Positions 45,743 to 55,625 are shown, numbered from the stretch's first letter. The stretch is DNA of 64,000 nt from Arsukibacterium sp. (GCF_018402695.1 NZ_JAGYIM010000007.1:120364-184363), one strand, 5' to 3'. Program-made: numbers and translations. Notes: generated from the sequence alone by a model not told the origin.

Positions 45743-46696
45743 ATGGTAAATGCGTTTTCCGCCTTAAAGTTGTATCTCGATAGTCAGGTATTAGGCCAAC
45801 CTGAGCTTACTGAAGGTATTTTACTGGCCTTGCTGGCTAATGGTCACTTGCTGGTAGAAGGCCCGCCGGGTCTGGCAAAAACCCGGGCGGTAAATGCGCT
45901 GGCTCACGGCGTCGAAGCCGAATTTCACCGGGTGCAATTTACGCCGGACCTGCTGCCGGCTGATTTAACCGGCACCGACATTTACCGGCCAGAAACCGGC
46001 CAGTTTGAGTTTCAATCCGGCCCGTTGTTCCATCATATTATTCTGGCAGACGAAATTAACCGGGCACCTGCCAAAGTGCAGTCAGCGCTGTTAGAGGCTA
46101 TGGCTGAGAAACAAATAACGGTGGGCCGCACCACTTACAAATTACCTGAATTATTTCTGGTTATGGCGACCCAAAACCCACTGGAGCAGGAAGGCACCTA
46201 TCCGTTACCGGAAGCCCAACTGGACCGTTTTTTGTTGCACCTGAAAGTCGACTACCCCACTGCCGAAACAGAGCGTGAAATACTCAGATTAACCCGCAAC
46301 GAAGCGCTTAACAGAGCGCAGAGTCAGCCTGCAGCTATAAGCCAGGCAGACATTTTCAGTGCCCGCCAGGCCACGTTGCAGCTGCATCTGGCTGATAGCC
46401 TCGAGGATTATATCGTGCAGTTAATTATGGCAACCCGCAATGGTGCAGCTTACAGTGCAAAGTTAGCATCGTGGGTTAGCTATGGCGCCAGCCCACGTGC
46501 CACCATTGCACTTGAGCGTTGTGCCAGGGCCAAAGCCTGGCTGGCAGATCGTGATTTTGTCACGCCGGACGATATTCAGGCGGTGTTTCACAATGTTCTG
46601 CGCCACCGCCTGATTTTAACCTATACCGCAGAAGCAGAAGGTATTACGACCGACGACGTACTGACTGAAATTCTTAATTGTGTACCCGTACCCTGA
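45743..46696 (+). CDS. MoxR-family AAA+ ATPase
   Basis: 317 residues. Walker A GPPGLAKT (40-47), Walker B HIILADEINRAPAKVQSALLEAM and the AAA lid with ASPRATIALERCARAKAW are intact. MoxR ATPases act as chaperones in maturation of proteins, here presumably together with the VWA proteins encoded downstream. First gene of a six-gene operon. The ATG at 45743 has no clear ribosome-binding site. Confidence 0.94.
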   Translation: MVNAFSALKLYLDSQVLGQPELTEGILLALLANGHLLVEGPPGLAKTRAVNALAHGVEAEFHRVQFTPDLLPADLTGTDIYRPETGQFEFQSGPLFHHIILADEINRAPAKVQSALLEAMAEKQITVGRTTYKLPELFLVMATQNPLEQEGTYPLPEAQLDRFLLHLKVDYPTAETEREILRLTRNEALNRAQSQPAAISQADIFSARQATLQLHLADSLEDYIVQLIMATRNGAAYSAKLASWVSYGASPRATIALERCARAKAWLADRDFVTPDDIQAVFHNVLRHRLILTYTAEAEGITTDDVLTEILNCVPVP

Positions 46697-46704
46697 ATAA
46701 CCCT

Positions 46705-47652
46705 ATGACCACCGCGTTTTCAGCCAGCCAATGGCTTAAACAGTTAAGTGCTGATGGCAGCTCGGTCGAGTTGCCCGAGCTGTTGTGGTATCAGCGTCAC
46801 ACCAAGGTTCTTAACCTGAAACCAACCATCAGTATTCAGAGTAAACTGGCGGGCACCTATCTTGCGCGCAGCAAAGGCCGGGGCATGGAATTTGACGAAG
46901 TACGGCATTATCAACCGGGTGACGATGTGCGCACTATCGATTGGCGGGTCACCGCACGTAGCGGCAAAGTTCACACCAAACTGTTCCGGGAAGAAAAAGA
47001 ACGGCCAGTATTTATTGTTACCGATTTAACTGACAGCATGCGCTTTGGCAGCAGTTTGTTATTTAAATCTGTACAGGCAGCTCATCTGGCAGCGGTTATC
47101 GCCTGGCACGTTAAACAGCATGGCGACAAACTTGGCGGCCTGGTTTTCAGTAATCAGCAACATCGTGAATTAAAACCACAGGGGCGCAGCCATGGTGTGC
47201 TTCGATATCTGCAAGCCCTGCAGCAGTGTCATCACAGCGCGGTCAACAGCAACGGCATAACCTTGTCTCAAGCGCTGGGACAGCAACGACGGCTAAGCCG
47301 TCCAGGCAGTCTGGTGTATATACTTTCTGATTTTAGCCAGCTCGATGAGCAGGCGTTGCGTCATATCAGGGCAATTAGTCAGCATAATGAGGTAACATGC
47401 TGTCAGATCAGTGATCCGCTGGAATTAGCGTTACCGGCATCGGCCCGTGGTATTGCCGCAATTCGTAACCAGCAGCAGGTAGTCAGTGCAGAGCTGGCCG
47501 ATCCGAAGCTGCGCGCTCGCTATCAGCAGCAACAACAGCAACAGCGAAGCCAACTGGCAATGTCACTGCAACAAGTCGGTTGTAAATACCTGGATATTAG
47601 TGCCGGCGAGCCCATTATCAGTCAGTTGGAGCAAATTCATTATGGCCGCTGA
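46705..47652 (+). CDS. DUF58 domain protein
   Basis: 315 residues. The DUF58 core reads GRGMEFDEVRHYQPGDDVRTIDWRVTARSGKVHTKLFREEKERPVF, followed by a VWA-like fold (IVTDLTDSMRFGS) without a full MIDAS. Cytoplasmic. The start at 46705 is chosen because upstream codons overlap moxR. It overlaps the next gene by 11 bases. Function within MoxR/Bat operons is not established. Confidence 0.9.
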   Translation: MTTAFSASQWLKQLSADGSSVELPELLWYQRHTKVLNLKPTISIQSKLAGTYLARSKGRGMEFDEVRHYQPGDDVRTIDWRVTARSGKVHTKLFREEKERPVFIVTDLTDSMRFGSSLLFKSVQAAHLAAVIAWHVKQHGDKLGGLVFSNQQHRELKPQGRSHGVLRYLQALQQCHHSAVNSNGITLSQALGQQRRLSRPGSLVYILSDFSQLDEQALRHIRAISQHNEVTCCQISDPLELALPASARGIAAIRNQQQVVSAELADPKLRARYQQQQQQQRSQLAMSLQQVGCKYLDISAGEPIISQLEQIHYGR

Positions 47653-48136
47653 GCAGCAATTACTTGAGCAGCTGGTGGACATCGCCGAACCAGCTTACTC
47701 GCTCCCCCTGCAAATTCCGCCGGGGGCTTATATTTTGCTGGCAATAGCTATCATCGCGTTTAGCTACTGCGGCTGGCTGTGTTATAAACGCTGGCGTTAC
47801 CTGGCGGCGAAACGACAAGCACTGGTTTTACTCAACCAATTTGAACCTGCCGCGGCAGGCCAGATTAATCAGTTGCTAAAACGGGTAGTGAAACATTATG
47901 CGCCGGCTCATCCGGTACTAACCGCCAGTACTGCGCAGTGGCATCATTTTTTACAACAGCAATTGCCCGATAAACCGCTGCCACCGTTAAGCGCCCTGCT
48001 TTATCAGGCCGGGCCCGAGAATGAGCTACAGCAACAGTTTTATCAGTTTGCCCAAAGTTGGTTGAAACAATTGCAGCCGACAGCACTGGCTGAAAGCAAG
48101 AGCCAGGTTTTAGCAGAGGAGGTCGCTGATGTTTGA
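47642..48136 (+). CDS. DUF4381 membrane protein
   Basis: 164 residues. One membrane helix (about 29-48, AYILLAIAIIAFSYCGWLCY) follows a short N-terminus with the family-type DIAEPAYSLPLQIPPGAY; the rest is a cytoplasmic helical domain with LKRVVKHYAP and FLQQQLPDKPLP. The ATG is at 47642, inside the end of the DUF58 gene; an upstream frame to 47486 is out-of-phase reading of that gene. Typical third gene of this operon type. Confidence 0.82.
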   Translation: MAAEQQLLEQLVDIAEPAYSLPLQIPPGAYILLAIAIIAFSYCGWLCYKRWRYLAAKRQALVLLNQFEPAAAGQINQLLKRVVKHYAPAHPVLTASTAQWHHFLQQQLPDKPLPPLSALLYQAGPENELQQQFYQFAQSWLKQLQPTALAESKSQVLAEEVADV

Positions 48137-49118
48137 GCTTAGTTACCCCTGGTTGCTGTTACTCAGTGTCTTGCCATTGTTTTTTAAAAAACGCCAGCAA
48201 GACAGCGGAACTGCGCTTAGCCTGCCAGACCTCGCCAGGTTAGCCGGTAATCAGCAGCACCGTCCAGGTTGGCGCCGTCATGTTTCCACCCTGCCACAAG
48301 CGCTTATCTGGTTAATGCTGGTTCTGGCTGCCAGTCAGCCACGTTGGCTCGGTGAACCTGTTACCCTGCCTCAGCAAGGTCGTGATCTGATGCTGGCGAT
48401 TGATCTGTCCGGCTCAATGGATATGAATGACATGATCCTGGATGGTCAGAGTATGAACCGGCTATCCGCAGTGAAACGGGTGGTCGGTGACTTTATTTTG
48501 CAGCGTAAAGGTGACCGTCTGGGCCTTATTCTGTTTGCTGACGCCGCCTACCAGCAAACCCCGCTGACCTATGACCTGGCAACCGTACAATCATTTTTAA
48601 ATGATAGTCAGTTAAAACTGGTTGGCCAACGGACTGCCATTGGCGAGGCAATTGGCCTGGCAGTGAAACGGCTGAATGAATATGAAACCAGCAATAAAGT
48701 GCTTATTTTGTTAAGTGACGGCGCTAACAATGCCGGCAATATTCAACCACTGGAAGCCCTGGCACTGGCGAAAGCGGCTGGCATCAAGGTTTATACTGTG
48801 GGCGTTGGCGCCGATCAGATGGTACAACAAACGGTGTTTGGCCGGCGAACCGTTAACCCCTCTCAGGATCTGGATGAGCAACTGTTAACGCATATTGCCA
48901 ACGAAACCGGCGGTAGGTATTTTCGCGCCCGGAATCTGGCAGAATTATCGCAAATTTATCGTTTGCTGGATCAACTGGAGCCTATTAGCCGCGATGATCT
49001 GACTTACCGGCCACAGTACAGCCTGCTGCACTGGCCGCTGGGGATTGCTTTACTACTGTCTTTTGGCCTGGCAATCCTGCGTATTAACTGGCGGAGGCTG
49101 TATGAACCTGCTGGCTGA
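48129..49118 (+). CDS. VWA domain membrane protein (BatA-like)
   Basis: 329 residues. Two N-terminal helices (about 5-20 and 58-74), then a VWA domain with the complete MIDAS start DLSGSM (in LMLAIDLSGSMDMND) and ILLSDGANNAGN, and a C-terminal helix (about 300-320). The domain faces the periplasm. It overlaps both neighbours by 8-17 bases. Binding partner is unknown; BatA proteins are tied to stress tolerance in other bacteria. Confidence 0.9.
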   Translation: MFELSYPWLLLLSVLPLFFKKRQQDSGTALSLPDLARLAGNQQHRPGWRRHVSTLPQALIWLMLVLAASQPRWLGEPVTLPQQGRDLMLAIDLSGSMDMNDMILDGQSMNRLSAVKRVVGDFILQRKGDRLGLILFADAAYQQTPLTYDLATVQSFLNDSQLKLVGQRTAIGEAIGLAVKRLNEYETSNKVLILLSDGANNAGNIQPLEALALAKAAGIKVYTVGVGADQMVQQTVFGRRTVNPSQDLDEQLLTHIANETGGRYFRARNLAELSQIYRLLDQLEPISRDDLTYRPQYSLLHWPLGIALLLSFGLAILRINWRRLYEPAG

Positions 49119-50928
49119 TTTTCATTTAATGCGACCCTGGTGGCTGCTGGCACTGGTACCTGTCGTCATTTTGTGGCTGTTAGTTTTAAATTACCGGCAA
49201 CAAGCCAGCGCCTGGCAGCGGGTCATTGCCCCACATTTGCAACAGCTAATGCTCAGTGGCAAGTTGTTGCTACAGCAAAATCCGCTGGCATTACCGATTT
49301 TACTATTGTGCTGGCTGCTGACAGTGCTGGCGATGGCGGGCCCCAGCTGGCAGAAACAGCCCCAACCGACGTTTACCCTGAATAAGGCCACAGTGCTTAT
49401 TGTCGATATGTCGATGTCAATGCGTGCCACTGATATGTCTCCGGACAGGTTTAGTCAGCAACGATTTAAAGCGCTCGACTTTATTGACGAGTTGACTGAG
49501 GGCGAACTGGCACTGATTAGCTTTGCCGGAGATGCCTTCGTGATATCACCGTTGACTCCCGATTTTAATAATGTCCGGTTACTTCTTAATGAATTGAAAC
49601 CCGAATTAATGCCGGTCCAGGGTTCAAATATTGAAGCCGCGTTAACTCAGGCTGACGATCTGTTGCGACAGGCCGGCCACACTCAGGGCGACATTGTGCT
49701 GTTTACTGATGGTTTTGCTTCTGCAGACTATTCCCGGATTATGCAACGGCTGGATAACTGGCCACACCGTCTGTCAGTACTGGCCTTTGGCACAGAACAG
49801 GGGGCCCCGGTGCAACTGGAGAGTGGCCAGCTCCTGAAGGACTCCCGCGGCGCAGTGGTCATTCCTAAAGTGCCTTTATCTCAGTTGACTGCTCTTGCCC
49901 GCAAGGGTCGTGGCAGTTTTGCTGCTGCAGGTTCTGGTGACGACGATATAGCCGGGCTACTAACCAGCATAAACAACCAGTTTCAGCAACAGGCAGAGCA
50001 GAGTGAACAATTTGCAGGCGACTTGTGGCAGGACAATGCCGTCTATCTGGTATGGTTATTATTACCGCTGGCACTCTATCTGGCCAAACGTGCTCCGATA
50101 TTGGTGTTACTGCCTGTTTGCTATTTGCCAAACGCTGAAGCCAGCGTCTGGCGGGATCTTTGGCAAACACCTGCTCAGCAGGCAATAACTGATTATCAGC
50201 AACAGGATTATCAGAATGCCCGGCAGAAATTTAAAGACCCTCTGTGGCAAGGCAATGCAGCATATCGCCAGGGGGATTATAGCGCCGCTGCGCAAGCCTT
50301 CAGCCAGGCAGCTAAGCGCCAGCCAAGCGCCGATGCCTATGCCAACTTAGGTAACAGCCTGGCAATGCAGCAAAAATTTGACGAAGCGCTGGAGAGTTAT
50401 CAGCAGGCACTGGCACTTGATCCTGAACATCAGCAAGCAAAACAGAACGCTGAACTGCTAAATCAGTTGCAACAACAGCAACAAAACCAACAGCAGCAAG
50501 ATGGTGAGCAGCAAAACGGCGAGCAACAGCAAGGTGATCAGCAACCAGAAGACGGCAATGATAGCTCAGAAGAGTCTGCCGCTGACGGTGAAGACCAGGG
50601 CCAGAGCAGCACCGAGCAAAATACTGATGCGGCTGAACCAAGCGATCAAAGTTCAATCCAGGACCAGCAAGACCCTCAGGGGGCTGAGCCAGAGCAATCG
50701 GAGCAGCAGGCCGCTACCGCAGAACAACAGGAGCTAAGCGACAGCGAAATGCAGCAAGCCATCCGGGAGATGTGGCCCAATGCTAATCAGGAAGAGCAGC
50801 AACAACTGGACAATTTATTACGTAAGGTTCAGGACGACCCGGGGCTGTTACTGCGCAACCGGATGAACCTTGAGTATCAGAAACGTCGCCAATATGCGTT
50901 ACCCAAAGGAGCAGAACAAGAATGGTAA
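49102..50928 (+). CDS. VWA domain plus TPR protein (BatB/BatC fusion)
   Basis: 608 residues. N-terminal helices and VWA domain with MIDAS start IVDMSMSM and LFTDGFAS (about 1-320), a C-terminal helix near 315-345, then TPR units (about 385-450: DAYANLGNSLAMQQKFDEALESYQQALALDPEH). Residues about 455-550 are low-complexity Gln/Glu-rich. Bacteroides and Leptospira encode BatB and BatC separately; here they are fused. Start 49102 has GGAGG five bases ahead, and removes 19 codons of out-of-context reading. Confidence 0.9.
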   Translation: MNLLADFHLMRPWWLLALVPVVILWLLVLNYRQQASAWQRVIAPHLQQLMLSGKLLLQQNPLALPILLLCWLLTVLAMAGPSWQKQPQPTFTLNKATVLIVDMSMSMRATDMSPDRFSQQRFKALDFIDELTEGELALISFAGDAFVISPLTPDFNNVRLLLNELKPELMPVQGSNIEAALTQADDLLRQAGHTQGDIVLFTDGFASADYSRIMQRLDNWPHRLSVLAFGTEQGAPVQLESGQLLKDSRGAVVIPKVPLSQLTALARKGRGSFAAAGSGDDDIAGLLTSINNQFQQQAEQSEQFAGDLWQDNAVYLVWLLLPLALYLAKRAPILVLLPVCYLPNAEASVWRDLWQTPAQQAITDYQQQDYQNARQKFKDPLWQGNAAYRQGDYSAAAQAFSQAAKRQPSADAYANLGNSLAMQQKFDEALESYQQALALDPEHQQAKQNAELLNQLQQQQQNQQQQDGEQQNGEQQQGDQQPEDGNDSSEESAADGEDQGQSSTEQNTDAAEPSDQSSIQDQQDPQGAEPEQSEQQAATAEQQELSDSEMQQAIREMWPNANQEEQQQLDNLLRKVQDDPGLLLRNRMNLEYQKRRQYALPKGAEQEW

Positions 50929-52595
50929 GATGGGGCCTGTTATTATCGACGCTGCTTAGTGTAATGCTTGGCACCCTGCTAAGTTCACCGGCATTTGCTG
51001 TCAGCCAACTTGACGCGCGGCTGGACAAAAATCCGGTTATGCTTGGTGAAAGTGTGTTACTGGAAGTTACAGCAGACAGCAGATTGCCCGCCAACAGCAT
51101 CAACTTCAGGGTGCTTGATAATAACTTTACCGTGATGGTGCCATCAGTTAACCAGAGTACCAGCGTTATTAATGGCGATGTCAGCCACAGCACTACCTGG
51201 AGAGTAACATTGCTGCCAAAAGCCAGCGGTGAATTTACCATCCCTGCTTTTACCGTGGAAAACGTCAGTAGTGAACCCATCACCATTGAAGTTATGCCAG
51301 TACAACAAGGTTCGGGCAAATTGCGTGATGTTTTCCTGCAAAGTAAACTTAGCAGCAGCGAGCTGATGGTGCAGCAGATGGTGTACTATGATGTCACAAT
51401 CTATTTCAGTGGTGATATTCAACGAGGCAGTTTATCAGAACCCCAACTTGAAGACGCACTGATCCAGCAGGTAGGCCAGGATCAGGAGGGCACCGATCTG
51501 ATTGACGGCGAACGTTACCGCTCAATTACTCGTCGTTACGCCATTACCCCGCAGCGTAGTGGTGAATTTACTATTGTACCTCCAACGTTTACCGGAGATG
51601 TAATTGACCGGGAAAGTGCCCGCCAAAGCTATTTTGCCCGTAGCCGGACCATAGTACGGGAAGCAGAAGCACTGCCAATAACCGTGCAGGCCCAGCCCCG
51701 AAATTACAATGGTGACTGGCTGGTCGCCGGGCTGGTTACCCTTAACGAAGAATGGCAACCCGAACAAGCGCAGTTTATGCAGGGTGAGCCTGTTACCCGG
51801 ATCATTACATTGTCAGCCGTCGATGTCGCCGCTAACCAATTACCGGAACTCAATATTGAACTACCCGACGGCTTCAGAGTGTATCAGGAACAACCTCAGG
51901 TTAAAGGTGCGGAGCGTGCGGGCCGTTTAGTGGCGCAAAAAGTCATTACCAGCGCCATTATCGCCAATACACCGGGAGAGTTTGAGTTACCAGAGGTTAA
52001 AATATCCTGGTGGAACAGCCAGACCAATCGTCTGGAGCAAACGGTTCTACCCGGCAGGACAGTGCAGGTGCAGGCCAATCCGGATCGGACCAGCCCTGTT
52101 ACCATTGCCAGTGAACCAGCAAAATCTGACACGGCACCGGCTAGCACCCCGCCCCAGCCAGTCTCTGACTGGCGCTGGAACTATACCAGTTCGGCGTTGC
52201 TGACTGGCTGGCTGCTAACGCTGGCGCTATTGCTATGGCGCCAGCAGCTGCTCAGTCGCAAACGTTCCCGGCCCCTGCCCCTTGGTCAGTCAGTGTTCGA
52301 TAGCAAAGCATTACGTGCAGCATGTCGTACTGATAACAAAGCCGCTGCCCGCGCACAACTGTTACTGTGGGCCAGACAGCAAAACATTTTGAGCCAGGGT
52401 TCATTAAGTGCCCTAAGCCAGAAAGTCAGGCCAGGTGCATTCAAAGAGCAAATAGAGCAGCTAAACGCGGCATTATACAGTGATAGCGCAGCGAACTGGC
52501 AGGGTGACGCCTTGCTGCAGGCTTGGTCAGATTATCAGCAGAGCAAGCAGCCAGTGACAAATAAAGGTGATCTTCCCCCGCTCTATCCTGAGTAA
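50922..52595 (+). CDS. BatD family protein
   Basis: 557 residues. A signal peptide (about 1-26, ending SPAFA) leads a periplasmic region of immunoglobulin-like beta repeats (about 27-410), a membrane helix (about 423-443, near SALLTGWLLTLALLLW) and a cytoplasmic tail (about 445-557) with helical repeats. BatD-type proteins sit in the envelope with BatA and BatB. It overlaps the preceding stop by 7 bases. Last gene of the operon. Confidence 0.88.
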   Translation: MVRWGLLLSTLLSVMLGTLLSSPAFAVSQLDARLDKNPVMLGESVLLEVTADSRLPANSINFRVLDNNFTVMVPSVNQSTSVINGDVSHSTTWRVTLLPKASGEFTIPAFTVENVSSEPITIEVMPVQQGSGKLRDVFLQSKLSSSELMVQQMVYYDVTIYFSGDIQRGSLSEPQLEDALIQQVGQDQEGTDLIDGERYRSITRRYAITPQRSGEFTIVPPTFTGDVIDRESARQSYFARSRTIVREAEALPITVQAQPRNYNGDWLVAGLVTLNEEWQPEQAQFMQGEPVTRIITLSAVDVAANQLPELNIELPDGFRVYQEQPQVKGAERAGRLVAQKVITSAIIANTPGEFELPEVKISWWNSQTNRLEQTVLPGRTVQVQANPDRTSPVTIASEPAKSDTAPASTPPQPVSDWRWNYTSSALLTGWLLTLALLLWRQQLLSRKRSRPLPLGQSVFDSKALRAACRTDNKAAARAQLLLWARQQNILSQGSLSALSQKVRPGAFKEQIEQLNAALYSDSAANWQGDALLQAWSDYQQSKQPVTNKGDLPPLYPE

Positions 52596-52668
52596 GCCTT
52601 TGTCAGGATCAGCAATGTTCAGCGGCCAAATGGCCTGCAACCAGCTCCTGCTCTGCAAACAACCTTAC

Positions 52669-52694
52669 CGCCGGCTACAGCCGGCGTTTCTTTA
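52669..52694 (+). terminator. rho-independent terminator of the MoxR-Bat operon
   Basis: Stem CGCCGGCT/AGCCGGCG with two-base tip, then TTTCTTT, 73 bp past the BatD stop. Confidence 0.8.
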
Positions 52695-52779
52695 ACTGTC
52701 ATAAACGAGCAGTCATAAAGCGCTGGTAAGCCAGGGTTCATCTTGTTAGCATAAAAACAAATAATAAGGAGTCTATGTT

Positions 52780-54276
52780 TTGGAAACTGCAACTATTTTT
52801 GCTTTGGGTATCTATTTTGCGGCCATGATAGGTATCGGTTTATATGCGTATCGTAATACGGATGAGAGTGTGTCTGGCTACATGCTGGGCGGCCGCAAGT
52901 TAGGCCCCGGTGTTACCGCATTGTCTGCCGGTGCATCGGACATGAGTGGCTGGATGTTGATGGGGTTGCCTGGTGCCATGTATCTGACAGGCTTAAGTAG
53001 TGCCTGGATAGCGGTTGGTTTATTAATTGGTGCCTACATTAACTATATCGTCGTTGCACCAAGACTCAGGGTCTATACCGAAGTAGCGCATGATGCGATA
53101 ACTATTCCTGATTACTTTGAAAAGCGTTTTGAGGATAAAACCCGGCTACTACGGGTGGTGTCGTCACTGGTTATTGTTGTCTTCTTCACCCTGTATACCT
53201 CATCTGGTGTGGTGGGCGGCGGCAAGTTGTTTGAAAGCTCATTTAATCTCAGTTATGAACTCGGGCTCTATGTAACTGCCGGAGTCGTGGTCATTTACAC
53301 GCTGATTGGTGGCTTTATGGCTGTCAGTATGACCGACTTCGTGCAGGGCTGTATTATGTTTATATCCCTGGTGCTGGTTCCCGTGGTGGCACTGGACCAT
53401 CTTGGTGGTTTTGGTGAAGTAAAACAGGTTGTTGAAACAATTGACCCGCAATTAATTAACTGGGTCGGTGCCTCATCGGCAATTGCTATTGTCTCTGCCC
53501 TGTCCTGGGGCCTGGGCTACTTTGGTCAGCCACATATAATTGTTCGCTTTATGGCTATTCGTTCTGTAAAAGATATTAAAACAGCCCGCCGTATTGGGAT
53601 GAGCTGGATGCTGGTAACGATAGTAGGCGCACTGATGACGGGCTTTGTCGGAATTGCCTATGTTGCTCAAACCAAAATGACCCTGAGCGACCCGGAAACT
53701 ATCTTTATCGTATTTTCCCAATTTCTGTTCCATCCTTTTATCGCTGGCTTTTTACTTGCCGCCATTTTAGCAGCGATTATGAGCACTATTTCCTCTCAGT
53801 TGCTGGTGACGTCCAGCTCGCTGACCGAAGACTTTTACAAAGCATTTGTTAAACGGGATGCTACCCAGCGTGAGCTTGTGCTGGTTGGGCGGTTATCTGT
53901 ACTGGCCGTTGCGTTGGTCGCCATTGCGCTGGCCTATGATCGGGATAGCTCAGTACTGCAACTGGTGAGCAATGCCTGGGCAGGGTTTGGCGCTGCCTTC
54001 GGACCACTGATTATCCTTAGCCTGTACTGGAACAGAATGACCTTTGCGGGAGCCTTAAGCGGTATTGTAGTTGGTGCTGTAACGGTATTGATCTGGATTT
54101 ACGCGCCTATCACCATTAATGGCGCCAGTTTAAGCAGTACGCTGTATGAAATAGTGCCTGGTTTTATTCTGAGCACGCTGGCAATAGTAATCGTGAGTAA
54201 GTTCAGCCGTGACCCGGCACCCAGTGTGCTGACAATGTTTAAAAAGATGGAACAACAACTGGCAGACCAGAGATAG
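52780..54276 (+). CDS. putP: sodium/proline symporter PutP
   Basis: 498 residues (E. coli 502), about thirteen membrane helices. SGYMLGGRKLGPGVTALSAGASDMSGWMLMGLPGAMY and ITIPDYFEKRFEDKTRLLRVVSSLV are highly similar to PutP. Start is TTG at 52780 with AAGGAG nine bases upstream; an ATG at 52775 lies out of frame and is too near that site. Sodium-driven proline uptake for nutrition or osmoprotection. No putA lies beside it. Confidence 0.95.
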   Translation: METATIFALGIYFAAMIGIGLYAYRNTDESVSGYMLGGRKLGPGVTALSAGASDMSGWMLMGLPGAMYLTGLSSAWIAVGLLIGAYINYIVVAPRLRVYTEVAHDAITIPDYFEKRFEDKTRLLRVVSSLVIVVFFTLYTSSGVVGGGKLFESSFNLSYELGLYVTAGVVVIYTLIGGFMAVSMTDFVQGCIMFISLVLVPVVALDHLGGFGEVKQVVETIDPQLINWVGASSAIAIVSALSWGLGYFGQPHIIVRFMAIRSVKDIKTARRIGMSWMLVTIVGALMTGFVGIAYVAQTKMTLSDPETIFIVFSQFLFHPFIAGFLLAAILAAIMSTISSQLLVTSSSLTEDFYKAFVKRDATQRELVLVGRLSVLAVALVAIALAYDRDSSVLQLVSNAWAGFGAAFGPLIILSLYWNRMTFAGALSGIVVGAVTVLIWIYAPITINGASLSSTLYEIVPGFILSTLAIVIVSKFSRDPAPSVLTMFKKMEQQLADQR

Positions 54277-54286
54277 CTGACCAGAT

Positions 54287-54322
54287 CCCCACAACGTAAT
54301 AAAGTGCTATCGCGTTGTGGGG
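54287..54322 (+). terminator. hairpin after putP
   Basis: A perfect 10-base inverted repeat, CCCCACAACG and CGTTGTGGGG, around a 16-base loop, 11 bp after the putP stop. The following sequence is AAAGTTT, so termination would be weak. Confidence 0.55.
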
Positions 54323-54369
54323 AAAGTTTGCTAAATTAACCGCAAGCAATGACTTGAGAAATCTGCAAT

Positions 54370-55590
54370 ATGTATTTTTATGCTGCCCGCCAACCTATTC
54401 TTGATCGTAATAAAGTTTTGTATGCCTATGAATTATTGTTTCGGGATGGCCTGAGCAATGTTTTTCCTGAAATAGATGGCGATGAAGCAACATCCAGAAT
54501 GATTGAAGGTAGCCAGTTTAGTTTTGGGTTAGAGGATTTTCTGGATGATAAACCGGGCTTCATTAATTTTACCCTGGAGACCCTGTTAAAAAAATATCCC
54601 AGCATGCTCCCCAAAGAGCAGGTAGTGATAGAAATTCTTGAGACCGTGCAGCCCGGTAAACGCCTGTTAGCAGAGTGTCAGCATTTAAAAGAACTGGGTT
54701 ATACCCTGGCGCTGGATGATTATATTCATCAGCCAGTCTGGCGGCATTTTTATCCGTTTATTGATATCATCAAAATCGATTTTCGCAATACTTCCATTGA
54801 TACCATTAAAAAAGTGAAAGAGGCTATTGCCGACTTTCCGCATATTAAATTGCTGGCAGAAAAGGTTGAGACAAATGAAGAGTTTCAACAAGCACTGGAA
54901 ATGGGCTTTTATTATTTTCAGGGTTTCTTTTTCTCTCAACCAGAAATGATGCAAACCAAAGCATTATCGCCAGCACAAATGACGCTGGCAGAGCTGTTAT
55001 ACGAGACATCAAAAGCAGAGCTCGATCTGGTTAAAATAACTAACATTTTCCAGCGTGATGTCAGCTTATCCTACAAACTACTGCGTTATAGCAACTCTTC
55101 TATATTTAAGCGCAGAGCCGAAATAGAAACTATTAAACAAGCCCTGGTAGTCTTAGGTCAGGTTGAACTGAAGAAATTTCTGTCGCTACTGTTCACGGCA
55201 CAAATCAGCAGCGACAAACCGGCTGAACTAATGCGGATGTCAATGACCCGGGCCCGCTTTGCAGAAGGCCTCGCCAGTATTGATGGCAAAGTAGACACTG
55301 GCAAAGCATTTTTGACCGGCTTAATGTCGCTGATGGATGCCATTTTAGATGAACCCATTACCAGTGTAATGGAGAAGTTACCACTGGCTAAAGAAATTAA
55401 AGATGCGCTGGTGGAAAACAGCGGCGTGCTTGCCGACTATATGGCCCTGATAAAATATTATGAAGCTGCACAGTGGCAGCAGGCAAATCAAGCGATGAAT
55501 CAACTTGGTATTGCCAGTGACAAAGTACCAGACGCCTATCACACCGCTGTGCAGTGGGCTAATGAGCAAATGAAAGCCTTAGGAGATTAA
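54370..55590 (+). CDS. EAL-HDOD domain protein (YuxH/CdgJ-like)
   Basis: 406 residues. An EAL-type domain (about 1-200) has YAYELLFRDG instead of an EAL signature, so phosphodiesterase activity is doubtful. An HDOD domain (about 205-395: TLAELLYETSKAELDLVKITNIFQRDVSLSYKLLRYSNSS) follows. In Vibrio cholerae the related CdgJ affects motility and biofilm without a canonical catalytic site. Single gene with its own start; no ligand or partner is evident. Confidence 0.9.
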   Translation: MYFYAARQPILDRNKVLYAYELLFRDGLSNVFPEIDGDEATSRMIEGSQFSFGLEDFLDDKPGFINFTLETLLKKYPSMLPKEQVVIEILETVQPGKRLLAECQHLKELGYTLALDDYIHQPVWRHFYPFIDIIKIDFRNTSIDTIKKVKEAIADFPHIKLLAEKVETNEEFQQALEMGFYYFQGFFFSQPEMMQTKALSPAQMTLAELLYETSKAELDLVKITNIFQRDVSLSYKLLRYSNSSIFKRRAEIETIKQALVVLGQVELKKFLSLLFTAQISSDKPAELMRMSMTRARFAEGLASIDGKVDTGKAFLTGLMSLMDAILDEPITSVMEKLPLAKEIKDALVENSGVLADYMALIKYYEAAQWQQANQAMNQLGIASDKVPDAYHTAVQWANEQMKALGD

Positions 55591-55625
55591 CCCTAAGGCC
55601 TGGTCTTTAATCGACAAGCTGACGC

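Noticed and set aside
50465-50760. CAA/CAG-rich stretch as a microsatellite or CRISPR-like repeat
   Set aside because: It codes for the Gln/Glu-rich tail of the VWA-TPR protein and has no fixed repeat unit or spacers.
50783-51319. 178-codon minus-strand frame opposite the Bat genes
   Set aside because: Antisense to two well-supported genes; composition is that of a shadow.
52775-52828. Short 17-codon ATG frame ahead of and overlapping putP
   Set aside because: The ATG is only three bases from AAGGAG, too close; the TTG start of putP fits that site better.
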